IMG/VR virus record: IMGVR_UViG_3300006071_000050
Span: 1-33,129 of that record
From: a virus
Direction: 5' to 3' (one strand)
DNA length: 33,129 bases
This document shows, piece after piece, positions 24,346 to 33,129 of the stretch (positions within the stretch are counted from its first letter, which is position 1; the number at the start of each line of letters is the position of its first letter). The notes beneath the pieces are model-generated. The model saw nothing but the letters and a program-made list of their open reading frames with translations, searched no databases and was not told the DNA's origin. A program made the position numbers and the translations under genes.

Positions 24346-25189
24346 ATGGGTTGTTTACTGATTTGATGACCCAGAAGTCACTACTCATGCTAGTGTTCTG
24401 AATAACCTGATATGGCATATAGAAGTACCCGTGATCGCCCCAGTTCGTTCCCCAGCTATTCTTGACGATGAAACGCTGGGTACTATTGTTGTATCCAACT
24501 AGAAGCACTGCGTGGCCTCCTAGGACGCTCTCTGAGCGTGTGTTGGGGTAGGGCATGTTAGCAGTAGTATGCCACCAATTGCCACTCTCAAAACTGCTGT
24601 AAACAGTGAATCCGATAACAACAGGATATCCATTTGCAAGCGCATTGATACATGCATTGAAGTCGGTAGCACGTTCGTACAGTGTAACCTTACGTCTAGC
24701 AGCATCAGACACAGCAGCACTACTAGGAGCTGTTCTAAACTTATTTATATTGTAAGGCCATAGAGTTTCTAACGGTGCACCATAAGTGTAGCAAGCTCTG
24801 ATGCCGTCTCTAATATATGCACCGCTATCATAGTTAACCGTGCCCTCTAATAATCTTTCATAGTAGTAGATGAATAATCTACTGACTTCGGTGTTCTTAC
24901 CGTTCTTCTTGTCAATAATTTCTATCGCTTCTGCAATAGCATTACCTGTGCAGCTTCCTAGATTACCCTGATCTTCAACTGGAGTAGGATACAATGTTCT
25001 AAGATCAACAGTTGATGGAGTAGTAGATAGAGTTACTGGTTGATAGATATAGTCTCGTGAGTCAGGCTTGTCAGCTACCCAGTGATATTTAGGAATACTA
25101 AAATCAGATTTAAAAGCAGTAGCAACTATGGGCTTATGGCTTAGACCAGGATCTTGTGTAACATCAATAACTGTGCGTGGATCTCTCAT
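24344..25189 (-). CDS. Papain-family (C1) cysteine peptidase
   Basis: 281 aa. The catalytic domain starts after about 60 residues: DQGNLGSCTGNA gives the oxyanion Gln and the catalytic Cys, GGHAVLLVGY the catalytic His, and KNSWGTNWGDHGYFYMP the Asn, all in papain order. The N-terminal stretch (YHWVADKPDSRDYIYQP) is typical of bacterial and viral C1 proteins that lack a classical inhibitory propeptide. No signal peptide. As the last gene of the tail-fibre operon it might process fibres or host surface proteins, which is inference. AAGGAA precedes the ATG. It ends at the bidirectional terminator. Confidence 0.9.
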   Translation of the reverse strand: MRDPRTVIDVTQDPGLSHKPIVATAFKSDFSIPKYHWVADKPDSRDYIYQPVTLSTTPSTVDLRTLYPTPVEDQGNLGSCTGNAIAEAIEIIDKKNGKNTEVSRLFIYYYERLLEGTVNYDSGAYIRDGIRACYTYGAPLETLWPYNINKFRTAPSSAAVSDAARRKVTLYERATDFNACINALANGYPVVIGFTVYSSFESGNWWHTTANMPYPNTRSESVLGGHAVLLVGYNNSTQRFIVKNSWGTNWGDHGYFYMPYQVIQNTSMSSDFWVIKSVNNP

Positions 25190-25200
25190 TGTTGTTTTCC

Positions 25201-25872
25201 TTATCGTAGATCAAAAAGAATAATTTCCGATTCTTCTGGATTAGTTATGTTGATATTAGATTCTTCAATAAAACTTAGTCCATCGCCCTCAACTAACTCT
25301 AAACCGTTAACAGTTATAGTACCAGTCACTACATACAAGTAGTATTTTCTATTACTGTCTAAGTCAAAGCTAAAGTCTTGTGTGAATATTCCAGCTAGTA
25401 ATCTTGCATCTTGCTTAACTGGTAATCTTTCTGTTATATTACAGAACTTATTTAGCTTATCTCGCCTAGAAAACATGCACCATTCATGTGTTGGTTGAGT
25501 ATCAAATACATTTGGTCTGATCCATATTTGCAGATAACGATTTGGGGTGTCACTGGTATTACCTTCAGTGTGATGTATACCACTACCTGCACTCATGCGT
25601 TGGACAGCACCAGCTGGAACTTCTATATCATTACCCAAGCTGTCTACATGATGACTTGAACCCTCAACTACATAGCCGAAAATTTCCATGTTCTTGTGTT
25701 CGTGCCAGGGAACTTGCCATGCATACTGAACCCGATCATCATTGATAGTTTGTAAGTCGCTAAAGTTCATATAACGACTATCATAGTAACTAGGGAAACT
25801 GAAAGTTCTTCTTGTATCCATGAAGGGCGCAGTAATATGGCCCCTACTATTAGCGGGACGATGTACGATCAT
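25201..25872 (-). CDS. Pirin-like cupin protein
   Basis: 223 aa with the pirin layout of two cupin halves. Typical segments: FSFPSYYDSRYMNFSDLQTIND, PWHEHKNMEIFGYVVEGSSHH (metal-binding His residues), VPAGAVQRMSAGSGIHHTEGN, RYLQIWIRP, and a second, degenerate barrel. Known pirins bind a metal and act as quercetinases or transcription cofactors; why a phage would place one in its tail operon is unclear. It starts at the base after the stop of the 25873 gene (TAA then ATG), without its own ribosome site, so coupling is likely. Confidence 0.88.
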   Translation of the reverse strand: MIVHRPANSRGHITAPFMDTRRTFSFPSYYDSRYMNFSDLQTINDDRVQYAWQVPWHEHKNMEIFGYVVEGSSHHVDSLGNDIEVPAGAVQRMSAGSGIHHTEGNTSDTPNRYLQIWIRPNVFDTQPTHEWCMFSRRDKLNKFCNITERLPVKQDARLLAGIFTQDFSFDLDSNRKYYLYVVTGTITVNGLELVEGDGLSFIEESNINITNPEESEIILFDLR

Positions 25873-26388
25873 TTAGCACCAATTAACTTGATCAACGATA
25901 GGAGGTTGAATTAATGTGAATGTTGCTGGAAACAGAAATGTTCCATTTGCTGCCTTCATAGTAGGTGAAAATCGTGGATCCTGTCCTGGAGTATCCCAGC
26001 CAGTAACATTAGTATCAACTGTGCCCATAGCTAAAAAGCTAGTCTCATTCATTATGACCATTACATTGCGTGTAGTATTAGTGCTACTTCCCGGGGCCCA
26101 TTGTACATCAAACAAGTAACTATTGCTACCGATTGATAAACTATTATTGTTAAAAAAGTTTACTAACTCAGCAGCCTTTGGACCAGTTAGAGTAGGATTG
26201 TAACATGCTCCGGTAGAGTTGAAGTCGCCGCCGATACTAAACCCTGTATTATCGCCCTCACAACCTGTACCAAAGCCAACACTACTAATGTCTGCTGAAG
26301 TTAATACGAATAAAGGTCTCGTAGCACCAATGTTGATGCCACCGCCGACGCTAATCCCTGCTCCTAATTGTATTCCTGATACGCTCAT
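25873..26388 (-). CDS. Tail-fibre-associated protein sharing the adhesin C-terminus (171 aa)
   Basis: The N-terminus GIQLGAGISVGGGINIG matches in style those of the 27340 and 30705 products, and the C-terminus (FDVQWAPGS..., GTFLFPATFTL..P.I...NWC) is a paralogue of the last 100 residues of the 1060-aa adhesin (GTFNFPATFTL..P.I...YWC). It looks like the end domain of that adhesin on a short stem. No signal peptide. AAGGAA precedes the ATG. Role in fibre assembly or as a tip is inferred. Confidence 0.78.
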   Translation of the reverse strand: MSVSGIQLGAGISVGGGINIGATRPLFVLTSADISSVGFGTGCEGDNTGFSIGGDFNSTGACYNPTLTGPKAAELVNFFNNNSLSIGSNSYLFDVQWAPGSSTNTTRNVMVIMNETSFLAMGTVDTNVTGWDTPGQDPRFSPTMKAANGTFLFPATFTLIQPPIVDQVNWC

Positions 26389-26398
26389 CGTTTATTCC

Positions 26399-27340
26399 TT
26401 AAAGCCCGAATCTTGTTCTATTAGCATTCCAGCTAGCAGTTACATCGTCTGCATTCATATATCCATCATAGATATTGACAATACCTAATTTACCGTCCCA
26501 GTACTCGGCATTGTCCCATCTTTCCATCAATCTAATGCCTTGTCCACTGCCATATGCATTACCCGCAGCGATAGATGATGATTCTACTAATGTATTATTG
26601 ACATACAAATTAACATTGTAACCATCATATGTACCTACAATTTGATACCAGTTATCAGGTGTTAGACTATAATCAGGGTTAGTATAAATCCATTGACCTC
26701 CATTCCACCACCCGGTTGATAATCCGGTTGTAGTATTAGAGATAGAACCTAAGGTATAGTTGATTCCGCTATCCCCTGTATAGGTCTCTGTTACGATTTC
26801 AGGTGATCCTGGTGTATTGTTACCCGTGTAATAGTGCCAAACTTCAACTGCCCATGTACTTAGATTAGGTAGGCTAGAAGTACAAATTGCAGATTGACTT
26901 GAAGCTGCATCAAAGACTAAACTACCACCGTCAATGTTGTCATATGTAACACCGTTTTGTAATATGAACGCACGATCAGAGATAGAGTCAATCCAAGACA
27001 CTTCGCTAGTGAATGCGTAAGACTGACCTGAAAGGAATACACCATTGCTAATAGTTACTATAGTACTATATTGATCACTTGGATTGCACGAAACCGCGGT
27101 TACTACCCATGTAGGATTTCCAACTACAGTCCATCCTATGGTAATATCTGCATATCTTGAATCATTAGGTCTAAAGAAATTACCGGTATCACTATTAGAA
27201 CCGTTAATATTCTGTGAGGCTGAAGTAGTAACAACACTGTAAGTTGCAGCGTCAAGATTCAACATTAATACAGGAGGCATATGTATACTAATACCTGATC
27301 CAAGTGTTATGCCAGTGCCTGTGATTGTTAATCCGCTCAT
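26399..27340 (-). CDS. LamG-domain tail-fibre protein (313 aa)
   Basis: After the shared start GITLGSGISI comes a region of about 90 residues (SDTGNFFRPNDSRYADITIGW...), then a concanavalin/LamG-like lectin domain at about 130-310: LVFDAASSQ, WAVEVWHYY, WYQIVGTYDGYNVNLYVNNTL, WDGKLGIVNIYDG and the ending DVTASWNANRTRFGL. Such domains bind glycans and suit host recognition. Its ATG overlaps the stop of the 56-aa gene (ATGA). Confidence 0.82.
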   Translation of the reverse strand: MSGLTITGTGITLGSGISIHMPPVLMLNLDAATYSVVTTSASQNINGSNSDTGNFFRPNDSRYADITIGWTVVGNPTWVVTAVSCNPSDQYSTIVTISNGVFLSGQSYAFTSEVSWIDSISDRAFILQNGVTYDNIDGGSLVFDAASSQSAICTSSLPNLSTWAVEVWHYYTGNNTPGSPEIVTETYTGDSGINYTLGSISNTTTGLSTGWWNGGQWIYTNPDYSLTPDNWYQIVGTYDGYNVNLYVNNTLVESSSIAAGNAYGSGQGIRLMERWDNAEYWDGKLGIVNIYDGYMNADDVTASWNANRTRFGL

Positions 27341-27507
27341 TTACCTGCTCCTTTAAAAGGAACTCGTTCTGGTCTTGCTGGCTCTTCAGGCTTAGTTGGT
27401 GCTGACAATCTAGGGGCACTCTTGATTGCTTCTTGTTTAGCAGCAGCGTTTTGCTTGAACTGTTCTCTAGCAGCTTGTGCCTCAGGGGTGTTAAGATGAA
27501 ATGTCAT
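27337..27507 (-). CDS. Small linker/scaffold-like protein (56 aa)
   Basis: The frame MTFHLNTPEAQAAREQFKQN... has AAAGGA before its ATG and overlaps the next start by 4 nt, which supports a real gene. The first half is an Ala/Gln-rich helix, the second Pro/Glu/Lys-rich and probably unstructured. It sits between two adhesin genes and may be a chaperone or fibre accessory peptide; that is a guess. Confidence 0.7.
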   Translation of the reverse strand: MTFHLNTPEAQAAREQFKQNAAAKQEAIKSAPRLSAPTKPEEPARPERVPFKGAGK

Positions 27508-27522
27508 GATATTGTCCTTTAT

Positions 27523-30500
27523 TTAGCACCAATATAGTCCGCCTGATTGAATTGTCGGAGTGCGTAATGTGAATGTTGCTGGGAAGTTAAATGTACCCGG
27601 AACAGTAGTACCACCGGGATCAACATTAGAAGGATTTGCAGTTTCGTATGCTGTATTAGTTGGATCTACCGTACTGATAAAAAGTGAACCATATGTTGCG
27701 CTATAACTCATTCTTACTAAACCATTTGGTATCGTGCTACCATCTCCCCAAGTCACATCAAAGATGTATGCATTGAAGTTATTTACATCATATGGTGCAT
27801 TGTTGTTTTCTGGATTCTGTGTATACACACCTATTGACCTAAAGAACGCAAAAACATTTTGTGCCACTTGTTCGCTTGTAGGATAGATTTGTGTATAATT
27901 ATTCCCAATAGTACCACTGCTCTGCGAGATTGAGTTGTACGGGCCGCCGCTCCCAAAATCACCAGGGTTGATAGTGAATGAAGTCACAAGTGGATCAATT
28001 CCTGCGTTAAACGCAGGGAATGCTCTTGTATCGCCAGGCCACATAATACGAACTGCGCCACCGCCGCCGACACCTCCTGTATAGTATGTAACATTGCTGA
28101 CACCGCCGCCCCAGCCGCCTTGACCTACGATAACTTGTAGCTGCTGTCCCGCATTACCCGGGCTGCCTGGATTTACACTGACATTGTTCTTATATGCCAG
28201 TGCGCCACCGTTACCACCGTCCCATAGACTTGTGCCGCTACCGCCACCACCGCCTGGCCAGCCACCAGCACCACCAGCCCATGAGCTAGCCATACCACCT
28301 TGTGTTCCCGAGTTACCTCTACGAGAGCCGCCTCTGCCGCCTACTGCCTGTGCTTGCCACTCTGAATAAGGACTGTTGCCACTGTAAGTATCGTTATCTA
28401 CCCAGCCGCCGCGTGTGCCCGGGTTGCCAACGCCATACAAACCAACGCCACCACCACCAGATCCGATATCATCATAAATGCCACCGCCACCAGCGCCGGA
28501 TCCACCGATATTACCATCACCTTGTCCGTCAGTATTAGTTGGAAGAGCCTCACTTGCGCCAGTACCACCATTTGATCCTACGTTAGGTGAACCAGCAATG
28601 AAAGTGTATCCGCTTGGTATTGGATGTGCGTTGCTTTCATTGATAGTCCATTTACCAATGCCATTCTGATCACCTTGTGTAGTCATTAAGTACAATGGAA
28701 CTGATATTGTAAATGGTACACCATTCGTATCTGTTGAAGGATCGGCACCAGGATCGCCCATCCAATCACCGCCGTTGACTCTAACCCATGTCAATTGGTT
28801 TAAAACATTAGAGTTGTCAATAGCAATATCAACTACGTCACCTGTTGTAAATGTAGGATATCCTGTATAGGCTTGGGCACCGTTTGTAACAAAACTTCCA
28901 TCATTGTAGAATGCACCACCATTAACATCACTACCTACATAGCTTTGTAGATTAGCGCCATAGTTACCAAAACCAATACCTTGGTTGCCTGATGGCGCCG
29001 CAGTAGTCATAGTTAAACTGAACATTACCTTCTGACCGGTATCTATTTCATATGTACCTGTTGCAATACCAGGATAACTTGCATTGTTTGCAGTTGCTTC
29101 AACGGATAAATTATAATCAGATAAACCCAATACAATATTTGCCTCACCTGTATTGGTATTTCCATTGCTATCATAAACAAATGTTTGCGTAGGATCAAAT
29201 GCTACCACAACATCGTTAGTACCATAGCCACCAGCACCAGCGCCGCCGATTGGCCAGGAATCCAACGCATCTACTACGCCGCCCTTACCGCCGCTATCTC
29301 CCCATAATGGTAATGCACGTGGCCCCGGAGTGCCATCTTGATTTGTATAATATCTACTATCGGTGATTTGTGGAGCACCTTGTGCGCCTACGATAGTTTG
29401 ACCTAAGAAATGATATGTGCCGCCGTTTGTTGATGTCACCGTAGGAGAGATAGTTAATACCACATTTGCTGTATCAGTGCTGTCTACCGCAGTAACCATA
29501 CCATAAACATTACCTTGAATCAATGCCTTGTTGGGATAGTCATTGTTAAAGTCTGCACTCGTGATCAACCAACCCGGAGCAACATTGCCTAATAGTGCAG
29601 CATTGTTACCGCCGGTGCAATCAAATGTTATGAACGGTGCATCACTATAACCGGCATTTGTAGTCATGTCTATATTGAAATGTGCCCACTGAGAGTAAAC
29701 ATAACTATCACCACCTGGAGGGCTGAAACCACCCCAAGTACCGCCGCCACCGGCACCAACAGCTACCATGCTGACACTACTTACACCTTGTGGAACTTGG
29801 AAAGTATACTCACCCGGTACAGAGAACAATTGACTGTATGACTGAACAGGCATGTCATTGTCTTGACGCTTAGAGTTAACACCATATGGATTACCATATT
29901 GATTTGTGTAGCTAGTAATTTCGCCGGCACTCAGTGCATAATCCCACACCGTCATCACTGCAAGATCACCATTCAAATAGTTGTTGCCTCCTATTGTACC
30001 CCAATATAATGGTTCGTTACTTCCAATTGGAGCTACGCCTGTTGCTGAACTTACTAATTGGCCGTTAGTATACAACTTCATAGTTTGGCTAACACTGTCA
30101 TATGTAAGTGCTACTGCATACCAGGTATTATACTGATACGGCGTAGTATTATCAAGAACTACTGGAAAGTCGTTAGTATTATTTGCACACAAGAAGGGAT
30201 AATTTCCGAAAATGTTTTGAGGGACAAACTCAAAATACATGTGGTCGCCACCGACGATGCCGCCGCCGTTACCGCTACCTGGATCAAAACCTTTCATTCG
30301 GACTACAGCAAAGATAGTGTAGCTACTACCAGCTGGAATGTTATATCCGTTGATAGTCTCGCTATCAAGATATTGATTATTTAAACCACCATCAAATGTT
30401 ACATAACTTAGTGAACCGTGATTAACGAAGTCACTACCTGTTATATTGCCACTGCCTTCGTTAGTAACATAGACTCCGGTATTACCATATGCACCGTTAG

Positions 30501-30705
30501 CATAATCTGCTGATGTATCAAAGATTAGATTAGTATTTGCTGGCGGCGGGCTATTAAGAAAGTCATTGTGCTGCAAATCAATGCCCTGACCGTTGAAGCT
30601 CGCACTGTTGCCCATGACATATTGCAATATCATGTTACCTGTTGGAGCCGAACCGACTCCCAAAACCATTCCCGATCCTAATACTACGCCCGGTGCAATC
30701 TGCAT
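27523..30705 (-). CDS. Large LamG/glycine-rich adhesin tail fibre (1060 aa)
   Basis: Domains in order: shared N-terminus GVVLGSGMVLGVG; a LamG-like lectin region at about 55-270 (YVTFDGGLNNQYLDSETI, WYAVALTYDSVSQTMKLYTNG, LAVMTVWDYALSAGEI); a beta-sandwich-rich middle; a glycine-rich part at about 720-930 with many GGxG and GAGG clusters, like the receptor-binding glycine motifs of phage fibre tips; and the C-terminal domain shared with the 25873 product, ending YWC. It is the probable main host-recognition adhesin. The glycine-rich block shows codon-level repetition that favours recombination. A late box on this strand at 30738-30731 and AAAGGAT precede the ATG. Confidence 0.85.
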   Translation of the reverse strand: MQIAPGVVLGSGMVLGVGSAPTGNMILQYVMGNSASFNGQGIDLQHNDFLNSPPPANTNLIFDTSADYANGAYGNTGVYVTNEGSGNITGSDFVNHGSLSYVTFDGGLNNQYLDSETINGYNIPAGSSYTIFAVVRMKGFDPGSGNGGGIVGGDHMYFEFVPQNIFGNYPFLCANNTNDFPVVLDNTTPYQYNTWYAVALTYDSVSQTMKLYTNGQLVSSATGVAPIGSNEPLYWGTIGGNNYLNGDLAVMTVWDYALSAGEITSYTNQYGNPYGVNSKRQDNDMPVQSYSQLFSVPGEYTFQVPQGVSSVSMVAVGAGGGGTWGGFSPPGGDSYVYSQWAHFNIDMTTNAGYSDAPFITFDCTGGNNAALLGNVAPGWLITSADFNNDYPNKALIQGNVYGMVTAVDSTDTANVVLTISPTVTSTNGGTYHFLGQTIVGAQGAPQITDSRYYTNQDGTPGPRALPLWGDSGGKGGVVDALDSWPIGGAGAGGYGTNDVVVAFDPTQTFVYDSNGNTNTGEANIVLGLSDYNLSVEATANNASYPGIATGTYEIDTGQKVMFSLTMTTAAPSGNQGIGFGNYGANLQSYVGSDVNGGAFYNDGSFVTNGAQAYTGYPTFTTGDVVDIAIDNSNVLNQLTWVRVNGGDWMGDPGADPSTDTNGVPFTISVPLYLMTTQGDQNGIGKWTINESNAHPIPSGYTFIAGSPNVGSNGGTGASEALPTNTDGQGDGNIGGSGAGGGGIYDDIGSGGGGVGLYGVGNPGTRGGWVDNDTYSGNSPYSEWQAQAVGGRGGSRRGNSGTQGGMASSWAGGAGGWPGGGGGSGTSLWDGGNGGALAYKNNVSVNPGSPGNAGQQLQVIVGQGGWGGGVSNVTYYTGGVGGGGAVRIMWPGDTRAFPAFNAGIDPLVTSFTINPGDFGSGGPYNSISQSSGTIGNNYTQIYPTSEQVAQNVFAFFRSIGVYTQNPENNNAPYDVNNFNAYIFDVTWGDGSTIPNGLVRMSYSATYGSLFISTVDPTNTAYETANPSNVDPGGTTVPGTFNFPATFTLRTPTIQSGGLYWC

Positions 30706-30730
30706 ATCTTATCCTTTGATTCTTTCTCTA

Positions 30731-30738
30731 TATTTATC
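30731..30738 (-). promoter_or_regulatory. Late promoter GATAAATA (reverse strand)
   Basis: On the reverse strand the box ends 26 nt before the adhesin ATG at 30705, leaving a leader of about 20 nt with AAAGGA. Confidence 0.7.
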
Positions 30739-30750
30739 GTATTCGTATTG

Positions 30751-31452
30751 TTACAAACCAAACACGCTTTTCAGTCCATAGTAGTTCTGTTGTATCTGCT
30801 CTTGTGTCAACTTAGCAGTATATAAAAACATATTAGCAATATACCCAAATGGTTGTCCGCCAGGAGCACTTGCATTGCCTGTAATGTTGTGATTATTACC
30901 TGCGGATGACGCTGTAGTAGTACCTACTTGTTTTCCGTTTATATAAAATGTTTGTCCACTACTATCACCAGTCACTGCCCATTGTGTCCATACATTAGCA
31001 AGACTGGATACATCATATCCGGCTGAATGAAAGTTAGTACCGTTGTTGTCCCAAGTTCCTAATTGATTAGTGCCTATACCAATTAACAATGGATGATCAT
31101 CGGGATAGGTTCTAAAAAGTGTACGATAGTTTGCTGTACTAGCAATCATCCTAGCCCATGAAATATACGTAAAGCCTGATGTAGGTAACACTGGCCCTGC
31201 ACTAGCGGCTGATATAGCATTGTTCACACTAGGACCACTACAGTCAAAACATTTAACCCCACTTAATACAGTATATTGACTAGCGTTTATGATATTCTGT
31301 GTTCTACCGTTACCGCTCAAGTCAGTGATCGTAGTACCAGTACCGGGATAACTAGATGAGTTGTTAGCATCTATCCATATGGCAAGGTTTTGCCTGATGA
31401 TACTAGCATCAACAACTCTTGTACCTTTAAGTGCGACACCTTGAATTATCAT
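30751..31452 (-). CDS. LamG-domain tail-fibre protein (233 aa)
   Basis: Almost the whole protein is one concanavalin/LamG-like domain: LAIWIDANNSSSYPG, TDLSGNGRTQNI, YISWARMIAS, WTQWAVTGDSSGQTFYINGK and the end YTAKLTQEQIQQNYYGLKS. This WIDA...DLSGNG type is common in marine phage structural proteins. Its ATG overlaps the stop of the 31449 gene, so the two are coupled. Likely glycan-binding part of the fibre. Confidence 0.83.
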   Translation of the reverse strand: MIIQGVALKGTRVVDASIIRQNLAIWIDANNSSSYPGTGTTITDLSGNGRTQNIINASQYTVLSGVKCFDCSGPSVNNAISAASAGPVLPTSGFTYISWARMIASTANYRTLFRTYPDDHPLLIGIGTNQLGTWDNNGTNFHSAGYDVSSLANVWTQWAVTGDSSGQTFYINGKQVGTTTASSAGNNHNITGNASAPGGQPFGYIANMFLYTAKLTQEQIQQNYYGLKSVFGL

Positions 31453-33116
31453 ACTAATCGCTCAATAGTAATCAAGTTGTTATTGTAGCTGGCACCAATC
31501 TGTAGTGTGATACGATAGGCTCTGTTGTTAGTAGTGTCAGTAATAATGTATGTTGATGTGTCACCTGCACCAGTAAAGTTATAGCCAAATTGAGAAGTAC
31601 TTGGAGTGGTGTTGACTGTACCGCCTCCTGAATTTCCGCCAGTGCTAGCAGTCAATGAATAACTGCTGCCTATCAATATATTAAACGATCCTGATACGGC
31701 AGCCAAACTTAATCCACGCTGACCACTTGTTGTAACTGTTGCTTTGAGGTTGTCCATTGTTACAAATGTACCAGCATTCACTAGTCCGCTTACACGATTG
31801 TTTAGTAATGTGTTTACACCTGCCGCTGCTTGACTCAAATCAATATAAGCACCGCGAGCAGAACCGCCGCCTTCAAAGAATCTGATTCTATCAATGTACT
31901 GATCAACGATAACAGCATTACCACTCAGTGAACTATTAGGAGCTTTAGTGAAATCAATTTCAGCACCCTCGTTAGAAGGACCTATACCCTGCGCCGGCAA
32001 TGTTAACACGCCAGTGTTATCAAATGTTGCTGAATAACTTCCAGCAACAAGAGTAACGTTCGGGCTTGTACCTTGAACATTACCAGTGATAGATATGTTG
32101 CCACTAAAGTTATTAGCGACAACATTACCAATAACATTGACTACACCAGTACCGTCTGGATCAAGAGTGATATTACCGTTGCTACCTGATACAGACACAA
32201 TGTTTGTTGTGCTTGCTAATACTAGATTACCAGTAACGTTGGCATTACCTGCCTTGATATTGCCTGTAGTAGTGATAGTGTTACTACCAAATGACGCTAA
32301 GAAAGTAGCAACATTGCTGTTGTTATATATTATAGGAGCAGTGTTTTGATAAGATCCGTCATTGAATACAATATAGTTAGCGATTTGCACATTTCCGTTA
32401 GCTAACGTTAGGTTTCTACTCCACCCACCATTTATTGATCTATCAAATAAGTCGCCAGCACCGGCAACACTAGTATTAGCATTTATGGCAAAGAAACCAT
32501 TTCCTTGATAACTTGCAGTGAGTACAGTTGCAATGTTTCCGTTTACAACAACACCACCGTCCATTGTGACACCACTTGGGACAGTAGTTGCTCCACCTGT
32601 ATACAGTGTTCTAGTTAGAAGATTGCCAGAAGTAATATTACCTGGTGCTGTTAAGTTACCAGTTGTATCAAACGTCCAAACCTTCTCTGTGGCATTCTTA
32701 TTTGACTTCAAAACAAGATTAGCTCCTGCCATCAATGTAGTATCAGTATCAGTTATAGCAAGTCTATCACTACCTGCTCGTTTGACATAAAAGTTGCTAT
32801 TGGCACTAATAGTCATATTAAGACCGCCGTCAACTTTAAAGCTGCCGTTAGTGTCTGTGCCGTTATTGCTGAATATAATACTACCATTGTCACTGGCTTG
32901 TGCTACTAATACACCTGGCAATTTTAGATTACCAGTTGGATCAAATTTCCAAGCGGGACCTGTAGAACCATATGTATATACTGCTGTAGGAGCAACACTA
33001 CCCAATGGGGGATTTAGATTCCATTGTATTAGTGGTATATTTAATGTACCGGTGTTGATATAAAGCGGTGGGACAAAGCCTGGATTATAAATCCCATATT
33101 GACCACCTGTAAACAT
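31449..33116 (-). CDS. Tail fibre with beta-repeat stalk (555 aa as seen)
   Basis: It contains many short repeats of the kind GNLTAPGNI, ANVTGNLVLAS, GNISITGNVQ and LTLPAQGIG (about residues 40-390), typical of trimeric beta-helical fibre stalks, followed by a mixed C-terminal domain. No signal peptide. The ATG at 33116 has no clear ribosome site in the 13 nt left, and no in-frame stop lies between it and the window edge, so the true start could be upstream. First gene seen of the reverse-strand fibre operon. Confidence 0.8.
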   Translation of the reverse strand: MFTGGQYGIYNPGFVPPLYINTGTLNIPLIQWNLNPPLGSVAPTAVYTYGSTGPAWKFDPTGNLKLPGVLVAQASDNGSIIFSNNGTDTNGSFKVDGGLNMTISANSNFYVKRAGSDRLAITDTDTTLMAGANLVLKSNKNATEKVWTFDTTGNLTAPGNITSGNLLTRTLYTGGATTVPSGVTMDGGVVVNGNIATVLTASYQGNGFFAINANTSVAGAGDLFDRSINGGWSRNLTLANGNVQIANYIVFNDGSYQNTAPIIYNNSNVATFLASFGSNTITTTGNIKAGNANVTGNLVLASTTNIVSVSGSNGNITLDPDGTGVVNVIGNVVANNFSGNISITGNVQGTSPNVTLVAGSYSATFDNTGVLTLPAQGIGPSNEGAEIDFTKAPNSSLSGNAVIVDQYIDRIRFFEGGGSARGAYIDLSQAAAGVNTLLNNRVSGLVNAGTFVTMDNLKATVTTSGQRGLSLAAVSGSFNILIGSSYSLTASTGGNSGGGTVNTTPSTSQFGYNFTGAGDTSTYIITDTTNNRAYRITLQIGASYNNNLITIERLV

Positions 33117-33129
33117 TATATAAGGATTA

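Overview
The window looks like an accessory-rich stretch of a large, T4-like (myovirus-type) phage of a Gram-negative host. The signs are: T4-style late promoters (ATAAATA boxes) beside consensus sigma70 early promoters with 17-bp spacers; rIIA-like and rIIB-like genes of almost exactly T4 length (722 and 310 codons); a long tRNA array; many free-standing HNH endonucleases; and tail-fibre genes with LamG and glycine-rich domains. A phage-encoded lipoprotein and a DUF481-type outer-membrane barrel imply a host with an outer membrane. The host genus cannot be named from the sequence.

Region 1 (1-14.3 kb, + strand) is a tRNA island. I can fold 28 convincing tRNAs covering 18 amino acids (no His or Gln seen), nearly all with an encoded CCA, plus tRNA remnants and a tRNA-like domain without CCA. 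Seven homing-type endonuclease genes are interleaved (six HNH or HNH-like and one PD-(D/E)XK-like); an eighth (HNH) lies just after the last tRNA. Four of them end inside a neighbouring tRNA gene, and in one case the stop codon is the tRNA anticodon itself. Scattered among them are RNA- or translation-related genes (a PTH2-type peptidyl-tRNA hydrolase and a cyclic-phosphate receiver-domain protein), a SpeD-like pyruvoyl decarboxylase homologue, a lipoprotein and an outer-membrane barrel.

Region 2 (12.6-13.9 kb, inside the island) has no credible protein gene. A perfect consensus promoter (TTGACA-17-TATAAT) at 12899 precedes about 890 nt of dense secondary structure: six CGCAAGG capped hairpins, several GNRA tetraloops, long-range helices, and an embedded tRNA-Arg-like domain lacking CCA. 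This is the strongest candidate for a special system: a giant ornate phage RNA of the GOLLD/ROOL kind or a new class. A second structured domain (12.62-12.87 kb) lies just upstream. A hairpin element with covarying arms and a fixed U-U mismatch occurs three times in the island (770, 11100, 13831) and may be a processing site.

Region 3 (14.3-24.3 kb, + strand) carries early-type genes from a series of TTGACA/TATAAN promoters, several with a CCCA box in the spacer: a metallophosphoesterase, small phage proteins, an SleB-type cell-wall hydrolase behind a run of seven hairpins, small membrane proteins, rIIA, rIIB and a cluster of tiny genes. It ends at a bidirectional terminator (24.32 kb).

Region 4 (24.34-33.12 kb, - strand) is a late tail-fibre/adhesin operon: a beta-repeat fibre, two LamG proteins, a 1060-residue LamG/glycine-rich adhesin, a short linker gene, a paralogue of the adhesin C-terminus, a pirin-like protein and a papain-family peptidase.

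Regulation visible in the sequence: many accessory genes have a late box placed inside or beside an inverted repeat that would mask the start region in early read-through RNA. Five genes have the late box exactly 5-6 nt before the start codon, implying leaderless late mRNAs.
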